From Bromus sterilis (taxonomy: Eukaryota > Streptophyta > Magnoliopsida > Poales > Poaceae), in contig OX465597.1 in assembly GCA_950022295.1 (NCBI GenBank), forward strand, positions 191,083,016 through 191,147,015: a stretch of DNA of 64,000 nucleotides, read 5' to 3'. The notes below the pieces were generated by a model, which searched no databases, was not told where the DNA came from, and saw only the letters and a program-made list of their open reading frames with translations. Of the stretch, positions 47,255 through 58,728 are shown piece by piece (the stretch's first letter is position 1; each line of letters opens with the position of its first letter). A program made the position numbers and the translations under genes.

Positions 47255-48170
47255 TGATGAGGACATCCCTACTAATGTTACACCCATACCCTCACCAACT
47301 ACACATACTGGACCAGTTACTAGAGCACGTGCACGTCAACTAAATTATCAGGTACTTTCGTTTCTTGCGAATCCTTCTATTGTTCATGAACATATGATGC
47401 TGCCTAAATTAGATACTTTTGTTTTGGTTATGAATGAAGGACCTAGCATGGACAAGAAGGATGGTCATTGGAGCGGGATCAAGAATGGAGAAGAAGGTGC
47501 GCGCGGGGGAAAGTACAGTGGAGCTTCCAGTGGGGATTTTCGCACGTTGAAGCCACCATAAGGCATGCATGAAGGCTTGGACGGAATACACGAGATGCCA
47601 CTTCATTATTTTCGTCCAAGAGCAATTATAGGTGTTGCGTCACCTTAATATTGGGCTGGGCCCATGTAATTTCGAAATACCACATTATAGGCTGTTTTCA
47701 GAGTCCGTATGTGTGGGGAAACCGAGTTAGGGTTGTTTTCGGACCCCACCTCCAAGGGGTCACGAAAATCCCCTCTGTTCCCCCATATATACAGCCCTTA
47801 GGGCGTCGTTTAGACTTGGGTTTTAATTAGATATAAGTTAGCCATAGCCGCAACTTCGAGCTCTTCGTTTGTGTCATCCGACCAGGCCAAGACCTCATTG
47901 GAACCCCAACCTTCGTAATCATTCATCTTATATTCGCAATATCCAGATTGCAATTCTTAGTTCTTGCTTGTTCTTCGATTGCTTGCAGGAATTAGACCTT
48001 CGTGGTCAGGTTGATCGTGCATCCGCGGGATCAATAACCTCTCGGAGTTGGTTTAGCGATCGCTAAGGCGCAACGTCTTCGCACGTTCGTAGTCGGATCG
48101 TGAAAGTTGCCTCCACCATAATCGATCTCCACAATCTCATCGAAACATCGGGACACCTTCGCCTCTATCA
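47255..48170 (+). mobile_element. Solo LTR, main family (916 bp)
   Basis: This complete LTR is flanked by the TCCTC target duplication (47250-47254, 48171-48175) inside H RT. No internal region is attached. Confidence 0.94.
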
Positions 48171-50920
48171 TCCTCCAAAGATGTGCTATAAATTAGTATA
48201 TCATCAAAATAGACTACCACAAATCGTCCAATGAAAGCACGTAAAACCTCATTCATTAATCTCATGAAAGTGCTAGGTGCATTAGTTAACCCAAAACGCA
48301 TGAGTAACCACTCATATAATCCAAACTTAGTTTTAAATGCCAATTTCCATTCATCTCCTAACTTCATGCGAATTTGATGGTATCCACTACGCAAATCAAC
48401 TTTGGAAAACATGGTAGAGCCACTTAATTCATCAAGCATATCATCTAACCTAGGAATAGGATGACGATAACGAATAGTAATATTATTAATGGCTCTACAA
48501 TCAACACACATACGCCATGTTCCATCCTTTTTAGGCACTAATATAACAGGAACAGCACAAGGGCTAAGGGATTCACGTATGTAACCTTTGTCGAGTAGCT
48601 CTTGTACTTGACGCTGAATCTCCTTCGTCTCCTCCGGATTGGTACGGTATGGCGCACGGTTAGGCAGCGAAGCACCGGGAATTAAGTCAATCTGATGCTC
48701 AATCCCTCGAATAGGTGGTAATCCCGGTGGCACGTCTCGTGGAAAGACGTCAATAAACTCCTGCAAAAGGTCAGTGGCAAAAGGAGGCAAAGAAGGAGGC
48801 AATTCCTCAAATGAAAACAAAGCTTCTTTGCACACAAAAGCATAGCACACATATTGACTAACATCCAAATCCGAAATATCAACCTTAGTAGCAAGCAAAG
48901 TTAGACTAGTCAATTTAATTTCATTAGAAACAGCAGAAGAAGATTTGCTATTAGTCTTATGTTGTTGCTCATATTCTTTAGCTGCTATCTCATTTTCACT
49001 CTTATTTTTCTCCTGTTTAGCTTTACTAGCTCTAGCAAGATCATCTTTCACAATTTTTTCAGGAGACATAGGAAGTAAAGCAATATTTTTATCCTGATGA
49101 ACCAGAATAAACTGATTTGTCCTACCATGGTGTACAACATTCCTATCAAATTGCCATGGTCTACCAAGTAAAAGAGAGCATGCTTGCATGGGTACCACAT
49201 CACAATCAACATAATCAGCATATGCAGCAATGCTAAAGTGCACACGAACAAAACGCGTTACCTTAATCTTACCACTATTGTTAAACCACTGAATATAGTA
49301 CGGATGGAGGTGTGGTCTTGTGGTGAGAGATAGCTTCTCCACCAACTCCATGCTAGCCAAGTTGTTGCAACTCCCTCCGTCAATAATGATGCGAACCGAA
49401 CGTTCTTTCACCACTCCCTTTGTGTGGAACAAATTATGCCTCTGGTTTTGCTCGGCCTTCGTTACCTGCACACTTAACACACGTTGAGCAACCAAACTAG
49501 CATATTTATCCGCATCATCAGGAGCCATATACTCTATATCATAAGAATCATCATGGGCACCCTGTTCCTCATGAGCAATGAGAACTAAAGTCTCCTCGTC
49601 ATAGTCACTCGCTGACTCATACCCACCATCTACCGTAATAGTCATCACACGCTTGGAGGGACAGTCTTTGGCGAAGTGACCGCCATCTTGGCACCTGCGA
49701 CATTTAATATCACGATCTCGTGTTTGCCCTGTGGAAGCCATGGATGAAGAAGAACTCGCCGCTGGACCACTCTGTGCACCCTTGAATGGTGGCGCTGGCT
49801 GTTTTGGTGGCTCCCTGTAAGGATGAGCGGCTGAAGTAGATGGTGGTGCAGCAGGACGTGTGGATGTAGAAGCTCCACGCGATGTCCATGATGTATTTCG
49901 TCCTACAGAAAAGTTAGGTCTCGTAGTGGCCTGTCGATCCTGCACTTCACGTTCAGCTTTACAAGCAAGATGAAACAAACGAGTGATAGTAGCATAGTCC
50001 TTGTATTCTAGAATAGTTTGTATCTCCTTGTTTAAGCCACCCATAAAACGTGCAAGCATAGCTTCATTATCCTCTACTAGGCCACATCTAATCAATCCAG
50101 TTTGTAATTCTTGATAATACTCCTCTACAGAATTTTTTCCTTGTCTCAAACGCTGTAATTTTTGTAGCAATTCACGTTGATAATAAGGAGGAACCCAGCG
50201 AGTACGCATAGCATCTTTTAAAGCAGCCCAAGTAGTTGGAATATTATTAGCATGCAATCTACAATGTTCAGACCACCAAATAGATGCAAACCCCGTGAAT
50301 TCACAAACAGCAGCAGTAACACGTCTATTCTCAGGATATTGTAAACATGTAAAGTGTTGTTCAGTTTCTAACTCCCAAGTAAGATAAGCATCAGGAATAT
50401 ATCTACCCTCAAACGGCTTAAGATTCAATTTAAGTTTAGGCACATGTTCATCATCGCGTACCTGAGGGGGTGGTTGGTGTCGACCGTGGCAAATGTTGGG
50501 ACGTGGACGTCCAGCTGGCTGCTCATAGGCCGCTTCCTGTTCCACCTCCTCCTCGTAATCACCCTCGTAGTTGTCGTCCTGGCCGACGTCAGAAGCAGCA
50601 GCAGTAGCAGCAACTGCAGCAACAGGAGGAGCACCAATACCATCAGCTTGTCCGCCAGGAAACAGAATACGTCGTGCTGGCGGTGGTTGTGCTAGAGCGG
50701 CAGCAGGCTGTGTAGGTAGGCGTGCGATCAACTCAGTAAACTTGGTGTCGAGCTTGGTGTCGATCATCTTCTCCACGCCATCAATCGCCTCTGTAAATCT
50801 GTTCTCGGTGTCATTGACCTGTTCAGTCATCATTTGTGCAAATTTATCATGTAGCTCCTTGTTTGTCATGTTCTCCCAATCGGGTGCATCCCGCGCCACT
50901 TCATCATGTGATCCTGGCAT
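48171..50920 (-). pseudogene. Element H gag-PR-RT, first part
   Basis: This minus-strand frame begins MPGSHDEVARDAPDW and is open through gag, a zinc knuckle (CRRCQDGGHFAKDC near 49665-49710), protease DGGS near 49380, and RT to YFDDILIYS near 48195. The RT motif MPFGL reads MRFGL. It is interrupted by the solo LTR at 48170, continues in the 71-base sliver, then beyond element I at 40878. H was probably competent before these hits, apart from the RT motif change. Confidence 0.92.
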
Positions 50921-51780
50921 GGTTAGCAGAAATAGAAAACGCACAGGAATATGATCCTACTTCTACTAATGGGATGTGGGATGGTGGAAAGCACAAATCC
51001 GTCAAGCTTTTCTTTCGTTCTTACCGATTCTTACCTAGAAGCAGGTGGTGATGTACAACCAACGGTTCAAAACTCTCAGAGATATGGTAGACAGATGGCC
51101 AGGAGGTGTCAAAACGCACGATGTAGAATATATGTGGAGCTGTAGGAAGGCTGACAAGTATGGTAGCAAAAGCTCAACAGTAATCAAAACAGAGATGCAA
51201 AGCTGAATAACCACTCAACGTCGGTACTGTGCTAGAGACGCGAGCCTAAAACACCAACGAAAGCACGGCGCGGCACATAAACAACTGAGAAGCACACTCT
51301 GAATTTTTTTTTGTTTGGAAAACACCCCCTTCTACGTACGACAAAGATTGGTGAAATCCGACTCTATGCAACTCAAAACTATTCTGGCTACGGAGATATC
51401 ACAAACCGAACGGTGATGGAACTCAACTCGGATCGGTAGGTTGTAGTGGTGTATATGGACTCGGCTTGGCGGAACGTGGTGGTGTATCTGGACTCAGATT
51501 GGCGGAACGTGGTGGTCTACTACTGTGCGGCGGCGGCGTGACAAACTGTGATCAGAACTCAAAATTCTAAGGGAACTAGATGCTAAGATCAGCAACTCGA
51601 CACAACGATGCAACCGCAAATTCAACAAAGCAAACTACTGTAAAGAAAACTGGACAAAGGCTCGGACTGTTTTGGGACGTGATGATCTAACCCTAAAATT
51701 TTTTTGGCTTTTTCGTGGACTGCAGGTATGAAAACAGAACTAATCTAGACTACGAAAAACTGGTAAATCTCATCGAGCAA
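50921..51780 (-). other. Element H 5' leader
   Basis: This leader is colinear with the leaders of A and B but is shorter in the A-rich region near 51300. It contains the gag-proximal donor-like site near 51035. No separate gene is seen. Confidence 0.78.
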
Positions 51781-51798
51781 CCTGGAAATCTGATACCA
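51781..51798 (-). promoter_or_regulatory. Primer binding site of element H
   Basis: On the minus strand TGGTATCAGATTTCCAGG lies two bases from the 5' LTR at 51801. Confidence 0.8.
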
Positions 51799-51800
51799 CT

Positions 51801-52716
51801 TGATAGAGGCGAAGGTGTCCCGATGTTTCGATGAGATGGTGGAGATCGATTATGGTGGAGACGACTTTCACGATCCGACTACGAACGTGCGAAGACGTTG
51901 CGCCTTAGCGATCGCTAAATCAACTCCGAGAGGTTATTGATCCCGCGGATGCACGATCAACCTGACCACGAAGGTCTAATTCCTGCAAGCAATCGAAGAA
52001 CAAGCAAGAACTAAGAATTGCAATCTGGATATTGCGAATATAAGATGAATGATTACGAAAGTTGGGGTTCCAATGCGGTCTTGGCCTGGTCGGATGACAC
52101 AAACGAAGAGCTCAAAGTTGCGGCTATGGCTAACTTAAATCTAATTAAAACCCAAGTCTAAACGACGCCCTAAGGGCTGTATATATGGGGAAACAGAGGG
52201 GATTTTCGTGACCCCTTGGAGGTGGGGTCCGAAAACAACCCTAACTCGGTTTCCCCACACATACGGACTCTAAAAACAGCCTATAATGTGGCATTTCGAA
52301 ATTACATGGGCATAGCCCAATATTAAGGTGACGCAGCACCTATAATTGCCCTTGGACGAAAATAATGAAGTGGCATCTCGTGTATTTCGTCCAAGACTTC
52401 ATGCGTGCCTTATGGTGGTTTCAAAGTGCGAAAATCACCACTTGAAGCTCCATTGTCCTTTCCCGCGCGCGCACCTTCTTCTCCATGCTTGATCTCGCTC
52501 CAATGACCATCCTTCTTGTCCATGCTAGGTCCTTCATTCATAAGCAAAACAAAAGTATCTAATTTAGGCAGCATCATATGTTCATGAACATTAGAAGGAT
52601 TCGCAAGAAACGAAAGTACCTGATAATTTAGTTGACGTGCGCGTGCTCTAGTAACTGGTCCAATATGTGTAGTTTGTGAGGATATGGGTGTAACATTAGT
52701 AGGGATGTCCTCATCA
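51801..52716 (-). repeat. 5' LTR of element H (916 bp)
   Basis: On the minus strand it starts TGATGAGGACATCCC and ends CTCTATCA. It matches the split 3' LTR with few differences. The outside flank is J DNA, beginning TGTGC. Confidence 0.93.
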
Positions 52717-52721
52717 TGTGC

Positions 52722-53294
52722 CTTCCAAACGACCTTCATATGTTTCATTTCAATTATAGCCTTGCTACTCACATGCCATGCACGCATAATTGCTATATAT
52801 CTCACTTTGTTGCCTCACACATTTTGATCAATTTCTCTTTCCATTGTGTTGAGTGTAGCATTGATCTTGAGTGGATTCTCTTGCTCTTGGGATTGCCTAT
52901 TCTGTACAACACAATCATGACATGCTCCCTCATAGTTTGGTTATGCTTGGTGCCCATACGCCTATTGCCTTTGAATGTGCTCATTTCATACGTGTTGCCA
53001 TGATACACTTTCTCCACACTACACATGATATGCATGATGACTCCACTTGTTCGGTCAATCACCACTTGAAGGTTTGGTTTTGCACTAACGCTAACCGCTT
53101 TCTTTTTTCCAAGTGTTTGTTGTGCATCATAGTTTTGAAGGAATCACAAGGCGACGCGACTTCGGCATAAGGCCATCTGGTGCATCTTGATGGCAAGTAC
53201 TTGGTGAGTGTTACACTCCATACGCCGACGCCATCTCTTTCCTATGGTAATGAAGATCTTGACCGAAGGATGGATCTTCCCCAAGGGGGGGAGA
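52722..53294 (+). pseudogene. Element J internal region, 3' part
   Basis: J's interrupted frame continues from the left side of H (LPNDLHMFHFNYSL and onward) to a stop at about 53003. It contains a hydrophobic stretch, EWILLLLGLPILY. The rest, up to the LTR, is short frames only. A polypurine tract AAGGGGGGGAGA lies at 53283-53294. Confidence 0.6.
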
Positions 53295-53569
53295 TGATGC
53301 GGAGCATAACGGACATCACCATGGACATGGGCCTCCCACCAAAGGACACACGCATCGAGAATTCAAAGGTGAACTCTATCCTTTACGCGTGTCCTTTCGG
53401 TCCTCTCACGGATGGTATATTACTTGACCCTCCGATGTTGCGCACTTATAGGTTGGAGCCACAAGATGAACGTGCAATGGAGGAGGTCGGACATAAGAGA
53501 ACGACTACACTATCCACGAGAGAAGCTTGGAAAAGAAGGCGGAACAAAGGAGAAGAAGATTCGACTCCA

Positions 53570-53875
53570 GACAGCTTTCGGACGTCCGACGACTTTCGGA
53601 CTTCCGACAGCTCGAACATCCGAAACTCGTCGGACGTCCGACATGCCAAGGTCAGGAGCCCTCCCATCGGAGCGGACGTGCGACAGACTTCGGACTTCCG
53701 ACATCTCGAACGTCCGAAACTCGTCGGATTTTCGACATCTACTACTCCAGGTCGCCAGGTCATCTACAGGACTCCACCGATGCAGCCACTTCCGGAAATC
53801 CGAAGCTCCACGGACGTCCGACGTCTCGTAAGTTCGGACGTCCAAAACCCAACGGACGTCCGAAACCTGCCTGCG
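53570..53875 (+). repeat. Palindromic GGACGTCC array in J LTR
   Basis: Five perfect GGACGTCC sites (53580, 53632, 53812, 53836, 53854) are mixed with near copies such as CGGACTTCCG and CGAACGTCCG. The array ends about 50 bases upstream of a TATA-like box. It has the same core and position as in element G, although the LTRs are otherwise unrelated. Confidence 0.8.
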
Positions 53876-53923
53876 CGCAGATTCAGTTGGGCCACGGCCC
53901 ATGTATCCCCTTTGCCCCCTAGC

Positions 53924-53933
53924 CTATAGATAG
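53924..53933 (+). promoter_or_regulatory. TATA-like box in J LTR
   Basis: CTATAGATAG lies downstream of the GGACGTCC array in a plausible promoter position. The match to consensus is weak. Confidence 0.4.
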
Positions 53934-54317
53934 TTGTATCCTACCTCAGTTTTAGGGTTAGCTAAGAATTTACCAAAGACTTGAGAGCTTAGCTCATTCT
54001 TCCCCCTAGGGAATTAGATCTCCTTGAGATCCTCTCAAGCCTTCCTCATACCTCCTCTCCCCACTCATAGAAGGAGAGGAACCCAATCCTATTCATAGAA
54101 GGAGAGGGAGACTATCAAGCTTACCTCTTGTCGTGTATGGATCTTGTGATTTGTGGTATTTGGGAGTGGATTTGAGTGTTTATGTGTTTGGATCTTGTTC
54201 CCCTTTATCTCTTGTGTTAATTGTGTTTGTGATCCCCTTTGTTCTTGTTGTTGTTGTTGTGGATCCCCACCTCAAAATTGTGAAGATTGGGCCAAACCCT
54301 AGGCTTGCCCTACATCA

Positions 54318-54577
54318 TTCGTTCATCTTCTCCTCCTTCTGGATCCTCTTCTTCGTCATGATACCTGATTATGCAAAAATACAAAGATTTAGGCAGTATA
54401 AAGTTCTCATTACATAACATATCAGAATCTAGTAAGAGCGAGTTCACCTGTTGTTCTATCAACTTTGCACGAGCTCTTGTAATAGTTCCAATTCTGATTT
54501 CATCATCCTTCTTTGTTGAATCAACTTGTTCTTCATGACGAACTGGAGATGTGTTGCTAGTAGGGATGTCCTCATCA
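54318..54577 (-). repeat. G-family LTR fragment (G2)
   Basis: From about 54323 it matches the 5' end of the G LTR on the minus strand (compare 37770-38027), including the tail frame. It ends at TGATGAGG (minus) at 54577. The left side is cut by element J. The right flank is J-type LTR starting GTTCC. Confidence 0.85.
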
Positions 54578-54696
54578 GTTCCCCTTTCTCTCTTGTGTTG
54601 ATTGGGCTTGTGATCCCCCCTTGTGTCTTGTTATTGTTGTGGATCTCCCCTCCAAATTGTGAAGATTTGGCCAACCCCTAGGCTTGTCCTATATCA
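54578..54696 (+). repeat. J-family LTR 3' fragment (J2)
   Basis: It matches the last ~120 bases of the J LTR (compare 54198-54317) and ends ATATCA. G2 begins exactly inside it, so G2 was inserted in an older J-family LTR. Confidence 0.8.
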
Positions 54697-54888
54697 GGCG
54701 ACTTTGTCCTCCGTCGGCTACAGTCCGGGAGGGGTCTAAACAAGTTGTGTCCAAAGTGGAAAGGCCCTTATCGGGTAGTCCAAGTCACCCGGCCCGGATC
54801 CGCCCGCCTGGAGACCGAGGGTGGAGTCCTCGTGAGAAACTCGTGGAACATCGAGCACCTCCGGAAGTACCATCTCCATAAGTTCTAA
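54697..54888 (+). pseudogene. Tat-like integrase C-terminal fragment
   Basis: The plus-strand frame GDFVLRRLQSGRGLNK, followed by KWKGPYRVVQVTRPG and WNIEHLRKYH, is the typical end of a Tat/Retand-type Ty3 polyprotein, with a GPY motif. It ends at TAA 54886-54888. Its orientation is opposite to the Tat-like pol of K next to it, so the two belong to different copies or a rearrangement. Confidence 0.75.
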
Positions 54889-54899
54889 CCGTCAGGGTA

Positions 54900-55640
54900 T
54901 AAATTTGCCGGATGACCAGTTCCCCAGTAGTGCCACGTTTGTAAGCTGTGATCTCCGGATCCATGTTTATGAGTGCAACCCAAAAAATCTCCGGGGGGCT
55001 AAATTGTTGTGTGTTGGAGAAGGATCCGTCAAAGTACAGGGTCCACTCATTGTTGTCTTCAGTGCCGGGAAGCGAAGATGCTTCCCGGAGGTCTTCGTCA
55101 TTTTCCAGAGTCAGAGTCCATTCAACAACGAAATCAGCTAGTACCGTGCTCTTGATGGTGGAGGAGTTGACAAACGTGAGGTCGAAGCCAGGCAGCTCCA
55201 GCGCCCATTCCACGATTCGGCCTGTGGCTTCTCGGTTTCTCAGGATGCGCTCGAGCGGGAAAATGGTTACCACTCGAATAGAATGCGCTTGAAAAATAGT
55301 GCCTATGCTTCCGGAAAGCTATGAGCACCCCGAAAAGTATCTTCTAGATCTGAGGGTACCGACGTCTCGCGTCCCGGAGGACAGTGCGGAATAAGTAGAC
55401 TGGCTTCTGGGTTGTCCTCCTGGCAGGAACGTTGGACCCATGGGCTCCGGTTGCAAAAGATGATCCCTCGGAAATGCTTGCTTCAGGTGGGGGTCCACCG
55501 CCTTCTTCTTCATCAATGTCGCGCGTGACCGACCACCAATGCTCCGCTTACCACCTGAGATGTTGCCAAGATGTACAATAATAGGGGTTTGTGTGGGCGT
55601 GGTGCCACTAAGGTTGGTAGTGACGCGAGGTACTTCTTCA
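54900..55640 (-). pseudogene. Element K RNase H region (Tat-like)
   Basis: On the minus strand the RT connection and RNase H region continue from 55640 through several frames. Recognisable parts are PVYFVRTVLRDA near 55400, FPLERILRNREATGRIVEWA near 55200-55265 and LYFDGSFSN, the RNase H aspartate region, near 55025-55050. After that the sequence stops resembling RNase H. It is a multiply frameshifted remnant. Confidence 0.75.
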
Positions 55641-56064
55641 GGTCTTGAAATGCGGCTTTAGCTTTAGGGTCCATTCGAGGGGACCAAATTTCTTTAATAG
55701 CTTAAAGAGCGGGAGTGCTCTTTCGGCCAACCGGGAGATGAATCTCCCAAGCGTCGTAATGCACCCGTTCAGTCTCTGGACATCCTTGAAGCGTTCCGGG
55801 GCCTGCATTTGCTCGATCGCCTTGATCTTGTCGGAGTTGACTTCGATGCCGCGGTGGGACACCAAAAACCCGAGGAGCTTGCCGGAAGGCACACCGAAGA
55901 ATCATTTTTCCGGATTAAGCTTTAGTTGCATCTTGTCAAGATTGCGGAATGTCTCAGGCAAGTCTCTGGCAAGAGTTTCTTCTTCTCTGGTCTTGATCAC
56001 GATGTCGTCCATGTAGGCCTCGACATTGCGGTGTAATTGCGGCCCGAGGCCGATGTTGATGGCT
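55641..56064 (-). pseudogene. Element K RT, second part (Tat-like)
   Basis: On the minus strand AINIGLGPQLHRNVEAYMDDIV gives the catalytic YMDD near 56005-56016. It continues through KLLGFLVSHRGIEVN and GRFISRLAERALPLF, in the order expected for a Tat-lineage Ty3 RT. A stop lies near 55900. It is directly continuous with the RT start at 60994 once element D is removed. Confidence 0.85.
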
Positions 56065-56069
56065 CTATG

Positions 56070-56992
56070 TGATGAGGACATGGCTACCACAATTACACCC
56101 ATAGCCCATGCTACTGCACACATTGGATCGGCTACTAGAGCTCGCGCAAGCCAACAAGATTATCAGGTACTTTCGTTTCTTGATAATGTTTCTAATGTTC
56201 ATGTGAATATGATGCTGCCTAACGTAGATATATTTCTGTTTCTGACAAATGAAGGACCTAGCATGGACAAGAAAGATGAACATTGGAGCATGATCAAGCA
56301 TGGAGATGAAGGCGTGCGCGACGGGAACAAGAACGGAGTTCTTGCTGGAGATTTCCGTACTTTGAAGCCACCATGATGATATAAAAGAAGATGGACGTAA
56401 GATACAAGATGACATTTGTTAAATTTCGTCCATTGCTTATTATTGGTGTTGCGCCACCTTATTTTTGGGCTAGGCCCATGTAATTTTCGAAATAGTGCTT
56501 AATAGGCAGTTTTAGAGCCCGTATTGTAGGGAAATTGACTAAAGAGGGATTTTAGTACCACCTTGCCAAGGGAGTACGAAATTCCCTCTCCTTTCCCTTA
56601 TATATACACCCCATAGGGAACCCTTTAGACTTGGATTTCTTTTAGTTAAAAAGACTGCTTAGCTAATTGCTGCATCTTCGTGTACTCGGTTTGTGTCCAA
56701 CGACCAGATCAAGACCGCTTTCGGAATCCCAACTTTATTCATACATCATCTACATATTCGCAATATTCAGATTGCTTTATCATAGTTCTTGCTTGTTCTT
56801 CGATTGCTTGCAGGCACTAGACCTTCGTGGTCAGGTTGATCGTGCTCCGACGTGGTCAATAACCTCCGGAGATTGGTTTAGCGATTGCTAAGGCGCGACG
56901 TTGTTGCACGTTCGTAGTCGGATCGTCAGAGTCGTCTCCACCAAATCGATAGTTATCTCTCATCGAAAGATCGGGACACCCCGTCTCTATCA
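56070..56992 (+). repeat. 5' LTR of element D (923 bp)
   Basis: It starts TGATGAGGACATGG and ends CTCTATCA. A TATA box, TATATATA, lies at about 56599-56606. The first ~305 bases encode the tail frame. Confidence 0.95.
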
Positions 56993-56994
56993 AG

Positions 56995-57012
56995 TGGTAT
57001 CAGTTTTCAGGT
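56995..57012 (+). promoter_or_regulatory. Primer binding site of element D
   Basis: TGGTATCAGTTTTCAGG lies two bases after the LTR and is the same as in element C. Confidence 0.8.
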
Positions 57013-58728
57013 TGCTCGGTGAGAATTTCCAATTATCCCTAGATTAGATCGTTTTTATTTACCTATCGCCCAAGAAAAAGCCACCAATAAAAAGTAGATT
57101 AGTTCATCCATGTCCAAAATAGTCTGAGCCTTTTCGCCATTATCACTTAGTTTTTGCATTGTTGAATTTTTGGTTGCATCGTGTGTCGAGTCGCTGATTT
57201 TAGTGTCTAATCTGTTAGAGTTTCGAGTTCTAGTCACACTTTGTTCATGTCACATCCGTATTGATCATCATCACCATCCATCCGCTGCTGTTATTCGTCA
57301 TTGTCTTACATCATCTTTCATCTTGTGAACAAAAACGAAGAGAGAAACATAGTTTTGACTTGGCCTCACCGTGGTTGTTGGCAGCACGAAGAAGGAGAAG
57401 GATACGTACTAGCAGTACAAGTTTCGTTCGGAGTGTTTATCTCAAAAACCGTGAGTGCTGGATTTGCTTAAGTTTTCCTCACGTGGGGATATTCTTCCTT
57501 GAAAATAGTTGAGTACGTTTGGATTTGGAAGGATATCTATCTAGTAGTACTACTCGTTTGCGTTGGAAAGTTTAAAAAAAAGGCAAGGATACGGGCTAGA
57601 GTTTGTTTGGAAAGTGTACAAGTCAGCCACGGTGGAGGTTTTCAAGGAGAAGTACTATTACTTGGTTTGTTTATTTTGGAAAAAGGATAAAAGGCAAGTC
57701 CCACCACGTTGGTTGTTTTAGCTTGGCCGTTGGAATAAAGAAAGGAAAGTACTAGTGGGTACGTTGGAGTTTGAAAAACAAAGGAGGACGTGTTGCCTTT
57801 GGACACTTGGATTTGACCAGTATAACTACCTCACGTAGGGGTCTATACTTGGCAAGTACGTTTGTATTTGTTGGCAGAAGAACAAGGACCACGGAATTAT
57901 CTCGTTGTGTGACACGCTTGGGATTTGGAAACAATAAGTTGAGAAAAAAAAAAGATACAAAATTGTCGTTCATTTGGAAAGGATATTTTGTGAAGTAAGG
58001 CATCACGTGTTTGATTTCTTGCACAAAATTCTGGTGTGTTACTTTCCAATAGTACTAGTTGCCCACGTTTGGGTTGTTGGCTGCAGAAAAAAAAAGGATT
58101 CAAGCTTACGTGTTAGAAGAAAAGGAGCAGAAGGAAGGTGCTAATCGGTGTATTTGTTTGGAATCTTTTGAAGTAAAATCTTGGTGCGTTTCTCAATAAA
58201 GTAGTGGCACATTTGGACTTTCAAGAAAAAAAAAAGAGAACGTGTTGTGCCATACTACTTGAATACTTGGACAGTTTCCTAGTTGGTTAACACAAGAAAA
58301 AAAAGGTTGGTCGTTGGCAGACTTTTCTACTGTTATTGTCTATATCCGTGTTCGTTCGCTCGACGGTTGCTATTGCGCATGAATTTTTATTTGTGTTTTA
58401 GGCTCGCGTCTCTAGCATAGTTTAGCCTAAGATCAGCACTCGACTACTTTGAACGAATTTTCAACTTGCATTTATTAACGTGGTTGTAGCATTTTTCTCC
58501 ACATTTATATAGCCAACCTAGCTCCACATATTTCTACAACGCGTATACATACGTTTCACCTGACAATCGCTTTACACAATCTTTGGAGTTATTTGACACC
58601 GTCGGTTGCCGATCACCACCTGCTGCATGGTAAGAACTTGTAAGACACTGATATTTGCTTTACTGTGAGCGCTTTACCACCACATCATAGTAGTTCATAG
58701 GAACTTTTGTTTCTTGTTTCTACTAACT
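57013..58728 (+). other. Element D 5' leader (1.7 kb)
   Basis: This unusually long leader has no convincing ORF. From about 57330 to 58320 it repeats similar short themes (CACGT followed by TTGG or GGGG, TTTGGAA, GTACTA, AAGGA) in loosely spaced, degenerate form. The last ~350 bases match the leader type of C, with donor-like TGGTAAGAACTTG at 58629 and an acceptor-like CAG ending at 58735. Confidence 0.7.

Larger units (their letters stand above)
32505..52716 (-). mobile_element. Element H: main-family retrotransposon with nested inserts
   Basis: This is a minus-strand element whose 5' LTR is 51801-52716 and whose 3' LTR is 32505-32523 plus 38033-38929. It is inserted in J: flanks are TGTGT (32500-32504) and TGTGC (52717-52721), a 4-of-5 match, and J's reading frame continues across. 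H contains element G (in its 3' LTR), truncated element I, and a solo LTR at 47255-48170. Confidence 0.9.
53295..54317 (+). repeat. 3' LTR of element J (1023 bp)
   Basis: It starts TGATGCGG after a polypurine tract and ends CTACATCA. It is not related in sequence to the main or G families apart from the GGACGTCC sites. The right flank is G-family LTR, so J is inserted in G2. J's 5' LTR is not in the window. Confidence 0.85.

Noticed and set aside
53180..53929. Open frame of 249 codons with repeated FRTSD / SDVR peptides; similar frames in the G LTRs on both strands
   Set aside because: The peptides come from the palindromic GGACGTCC array, which reads open in several frames on both strands. 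The frame spans the end of J and its LTR and is not a likely protein.
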